Of a stretch of 64,000 nt of DNA, positions 61,517-64,000 are shown piece after piece. The notes under the pieces are model-generated. The model had not been told where the DNA came from, did not search any database, and worked only from the letters and a program-made list of their open reading frames with translations. A program made the translations under genes and the position numbers. Location: assembly GCF_000814475.1 (NCBI RefSeq), contig NZ_JSVC01000018.1:83543-147542 (forward strand). The letters are read 5' to 3'. Source of the stretch: Flavihumibacter solisilvae (GTDB lineage: Bacteria > Bacteroidota > Bacteroidia > Chitinophagales > Chitinophagaceae). Within the stretch, counting starts at the first letter, position 1, and the number at the start of each line of letters is the position of its first letter.

Positions 61517-62698
61517 TTATCTTTTTTCAATCGCACCGGTCTTCTTGTTCTTCAGGATTATTTTCTTTTCGCCCGATGGCAGTATTTCTTCCTTGATTAA
61601 ATAATAGTTCTCATCATAACTGGTACCAGCATGATGTTGGTTTACCTCGGTCGTGCCTCGCCAATCTTCAATTATCACAGGTTCCCATTTTTTTGTTCTT
61701 GCTGACTGGTAGGCTGCGTCAATTATGGCGTTCACAATGTAGCCATCGTAAAACGTTTCCAGTGGTTGTTTGCTATTTTCTATAGCATCGAACATATCTG
61801 TGAACATGTGATTGTATCCCAGTTCATGTACTTCATCGCCTACAGGGAAAAGCCAGCCACTGTTGCTTTCAGATTTTTCGGCTACATAAGCATCGCCGCT
61901 TCCGGTCGAAAACATTTCAAATCCTGTTCGCAGGAAATTGTTTGTCCAGATAGTTCCTTCTGTACCCATCACTTCATCACGAAGATCCATACCGCCACGG
62001 AAACTCCAGCTGACTTCAAATTGCCCGATAGCACCATTTTCATATCTGACAAGTCCAACTGCATTATCTTCTGCATCTATCGGGTGCATGCAGGTATCAG
62101 CCCAGCACATTACTTCAACCGGGCGGATATCCTTTCCGATAAAATTCCTGCTTATTTCCACGCAATGGCAGCCCAGGTCAATAATGGCACCGCCGCCGGC
62201 TTTTTCCTTATCCCAGAACCAATCGCTATGTGGCCCGGGATGGGACTCCCTGCTTTTTGTCCAGATGACTCTGCCAATGGCACCATTGTTAATACTTGAC
62301 AGTGACTTCAGGAATTTTGGTGTGTAACAGAGATCTTCTAAATACCCGGCAAAAATGCCTGCTTTTTCCGCTGCCTGTAACATGGCCAATGCTTCCTTGC
62401 CATTACGGCCGAGGGGTTTTGTGCACAATACAGGTTTTTTTGCTTCCGCGCAGGCCAGCACGGCTTCCAGGTGCATGTTGTTGGGAAGAGCAATTATCAC
62501 AGCATCCACATCGGGGTGGGAAATACTTTCCTTTAAGTTGGAGGTATAGTTCGGGACATTATAGTCCTCAGCAAACTTTTTGGTTTTGTCGGGGCTCCGT
62601 CCATAAACCATGTTTACAACATCCTTGCGGCGCTGGGCGACCAATGTTTCGGCATAGAACCGGGCAATAAAGCCTGTGCCAAGAATAGATATGTTCAT
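61517..62698 (-). CDS. Gfo/Idh/MocA-family oxidoreductase
   Basis: The 393-residue protein begins with the Rossmann motif ISILGTGFIARFYAETL (NAD(P) binding). It has the family motifs DAVIIALPNNMHLE, CTKPLGRNGKEAL (the Lys of the catalytic motif KP) and a long C-terminal alpha/beta domain with GGGAIIDLGCHCVEIS. These enzymes oxidise or reduce sugars, inositols or related polyols. The substrate is not evident. It lies 31 bp after the RibD-C-like gene and 1 bp before the VanZ-like gene. Confidence 0.88.
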   Translation of the reverse strand: MNISILGTGFIARFYAETLVAQRRKDVVNMVYGRSPDKTKKFAEDYNVPNYTSNLKESISHPDVDAVIIALPNNMHLEAVLACAEAKKPVLCTKPLGRNGKEALAMLQAAEKAGIFAGYLEDLCYTPKFLKSLSSINNGAIGRVIWTKSRESHPGPHSDWFWDKEKAGGGAIIDLGCHCVEISRNFIGKDIRPVEVMCWADTCMHPIDAEDNAVGLVRYENGAIGQFEVSWSFRGGMDLRDEVMGTEGTIWTNNFLRTGFEMFSTGSGDAYVAEKSESNSGWLFPVGDEVHELGYNHMFTDMFDAIENSKQPLETFYDGYIVNAIIDAAYQSARTKKWEPVIIEDWRGTTEVNQHHAGTSYDENYYLIKEEILPSGEKKIILKNKKTGAIEKR

Positions 62699-62729
62699 GA
62701 TTTATTTTATTAAAGCTCCTTGAATTGGA

Positions 62730-63332
62730 TTAGTCACCAATAGTCCCTGTCTTTACTTCCCCGGCTCGCCTGTAATTCGCGAAAATCACCCCATTTGGTG
62801 TGACCAGGCTGTCAGTTAAGGTAAAGGCGGCAGGACTGGATCCCTCTGCAAACAGCCGTTTGCCTGCGCCAAGAGTAACCGGGTATGTCATCAACCAGAG
62901 TTCATTCACGAGGTCATGTTTGAGTAGGGTCTGGACCAGGTTACCACTGCCGTAAACTTTCAGGTCTGAGCCTTCCGAATTCCTGAGTTTTTTGATGTCG
63001 TCTACGCTTTTAAGAAACACGGAGTTTTGCCAGTCGGACTTGTCCATGGTATTGCTCACGACATATTTGGTAACCTCATTGATACCTGGCCAAACGTCAG
63101 CGTGTGCTGGCCAGTAGTCCGCAAAAATATCGAATGTTTTCCGGCCTAAAAGGAGATCTGAGGGCTGCATTCGTTTTGCCATGAATTCTTTGGCTGCTTC
63201 GTCCGCTGCAAGGAAGTATGGAGCAGTCCAGCCCCCATATTTGAAGCCACCTGACGGATCTTCATCAGGTCCGCCGGGTGCCTGCATGACGCCATCCAGG
63301 GAGATGAAGGATAGAACGATTATATTTCTCAC
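62730..63332 (-). CDS. Dihydrofolate-reductase-like / RibD C-terminal domain protein
   Basis: The 200-residue protein has the DHFR-fold pattern of the YwjB/RibD C-terminal family: IIVLSFISLDGVMQAPGGPDEDP at the start, LLLGRKTFDIFADYWP, KYVVSNTMDKSDW, LKVYGSGNLVQTLLKHDLVNEL and YPVTLGAGKRLF near the end. True DHFR and RibD reductases bind NADPH with the GRKT-like and GSG motifs present here; the family's substrate is often unknown. It follows the DUF2306 gene by 40 bp on the same strand. Confidence 0.87.
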   Translation of the reverse strand: MRNIIVLSFISLDGVMQAPGGPDEDPSGGFKYGGWTAPYFLAADEAAKEFMAKRMQPSDLLLGRKTFDIFADYWPAHADVWPGINEVTKYVVSNTMDKSDWQNSVFLKSVDDIKKLRNSEGSDLKVYGSGNLVQTLLKHDLVNELWLMTYPVTLGAGKRLFAEGSSPAAFTLTDSLVTPNGVIFANYRRAGEVKTGTIGD

Positions 63333-63372
63333 AGTTTCAGAATTTTTACAAGTAAAGTACCATTTTATTATC

Positions 63373-64000
63373 TCATTCAGGCAAATCCTGCAAAGCGGTC
63401 GTTATGAGTGTTTTGTTCGACCGTTGAGTTGCCAGAAGCCAGTAACACCAACAAATGGTTAGGGGAAATGCCCACACGAATACGTCTGAAATAAGCAATG
63501 CATAGCTTTCATCCTGGAAAAACGATTTAAATATTCCCATGGCAAACCTGTCAATCACTCTCACTGTTACAAAATAGGCCGCGCATATAAACCCGCTAAT
63601 CATAAACCTGCGGTGCCAGGTTATTTTTCGTTGGCGTACAAAATACAGGGCAATAAAAATGAAAAGCAGCCAAAGTGTAGTAGCGGCGTATTGTGATGGC
63701 CAGAAAGGTAATCCTGCATTTTTCCCAAAGGAAATTATATAGTAGAGAGTGGTTATGCAAATGAGAGAGGCAGCTATATGTAATCTGCCCATTTTTTTAT
63801 GTAGCGGGATGTTTTTGTTTCGAACAAATGGCGCAAACTGAAAAAATGCGGTGATATAGACAATGATGCCGCTAAGGATGTGCGTAGTAAAGAATATTTT
63901 TTTTACAGGCGTGTTAAGCGACAAATAACCGGGAAACCCATTGGATACATAACTCAAAGCTGGTGAGAGAAATGCCAGAAATAACACTGCAAATGCGATC
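63373..64000 (-). CDS. DUF2306-like membrane protein (5' partial at the window edge)
   Basis: The frame remains open to the right edge, so the N-terminus lies outside. The visible 209 residues have five or six hydrophobic segments with KKIFFTTHILSGIIVYITAFFQFAPF, IPLHKKMGRLHIAASLICITT, WHRRFMISGFICAAYFVTVRVIDR and WAFPLTICWCYWLL, the pattern of DUF2306/YesX-type four-helix membrane proteins with conserved His that may bind heme. A GTG at 63987 is a possible start, but the open frame before it makes a partial reading safer. It is the first visible gene of the leftward run toward AraC. Confidence 0.75.
   Translation of the reverse strand, partial: IAFAVLFLAFLSPALSYVSNGFPGYLSLNTPVKKIFFTTHILSGIIVYITAFFQFAPFVRNKNIPLHKKMGRLHIAASLICITTLYYIISFGKNAGLPFWPSQYAATTLWLLFIFIALYFVRQRKITWHRRFMISGFICAAYFVTVRVIDRFAMGIFKSFFQDESYALLISDVFVWAFPLTICWCYWLLATQRSNKTLITTALQDLPE

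Overview
The window looks like chromosomal DNA of a Bacteroidota bacterium, most likely a Chitinophagaceae relative. The reasons are CarboxypepD_reg-like TonB-dependent receptors, TAnnTTTG-type -7 promoter elements with few Shine-Dalgarno sites, a HYC_CC_PP family protein, DUF3857/DUF2911/DUF5694/DUF6660-like proteins, a BshC bacillithiol enzyme, and a one-piece sensor with a two-component propeller. This is a judgement from protein character only. I see no rRNA, tRNA, insertion sequence, prophage or CRISPR array. Gene density is high and only one gap exceeds 300 bp (17911-18342).

Layout. 1-1739: end of a molybdenum-cofactor operon (moeB-rhodanese 3' end, moaE, moaC-mogA fusion). 1733-13171: housekeeping and catabolic genes (DUF3857 transglutaminase, AlkD, GH140-like hydrolase, sterol-desaturase-like protein, DUF885 peptidase-like protein, DadA-like oxidase, BshC, PurE). 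13190-17910 (minus): a complete stressosome module, transcribed RsbR, RsbS, RsbT, RsbT-SpoIIE phosphatase, histidine kinase, response regulator. 18343-31575: a copper/silver efflux island with a divergent P1B-type ATPase, HYC_CC_PP protein, DUF3347 lipoprotein, CusA in two pieces, CusC, two CusB-like adaptors, DUF2911, a small Cys-rich protein and a TonB receptor. 31674-36351: PhoX-like protein behind a Pho-box-like direct repeat, a diheme peroxidase and a GntP permease. 36355-38100: DUF1801 and DUF5694 proteins.

38132-45078 (minus): a compact cluster that I think is the most promising undescribed system. A TetR repressor, TonB receptor, parallel beta-helix lipoprotein, diheme c-type cytochrome (SO2930 family) and flavin-containing monooxygenase lie in one direction with gaps of 12-37 bp. 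A perfect 7-6-7 inverted repeat lies upstream of tetR. The beta-helix/cytochrome pair is a known two-gene partnership of unknown function.

45830-52847: a siderophore-type TonB receptor overlapping a 1125-residue sensor kinase with about 13 propeller repeats, a LuxR-type regulator and a small secreted protein. 52919-57500: sugar isomerase-like lipoprotein, PQQ dehydrogenase with an internal cytochrome c, nitrilase-family amidase and cupin. 57516-64000 (minus): esterase, HEMGH zinc-peptidase-like protein, then a run of AraC, CPBP protease, VanZ-like, Gfo/Idh/MocA, RibD-C-like and DUF2306 genes that continues past the window edge.
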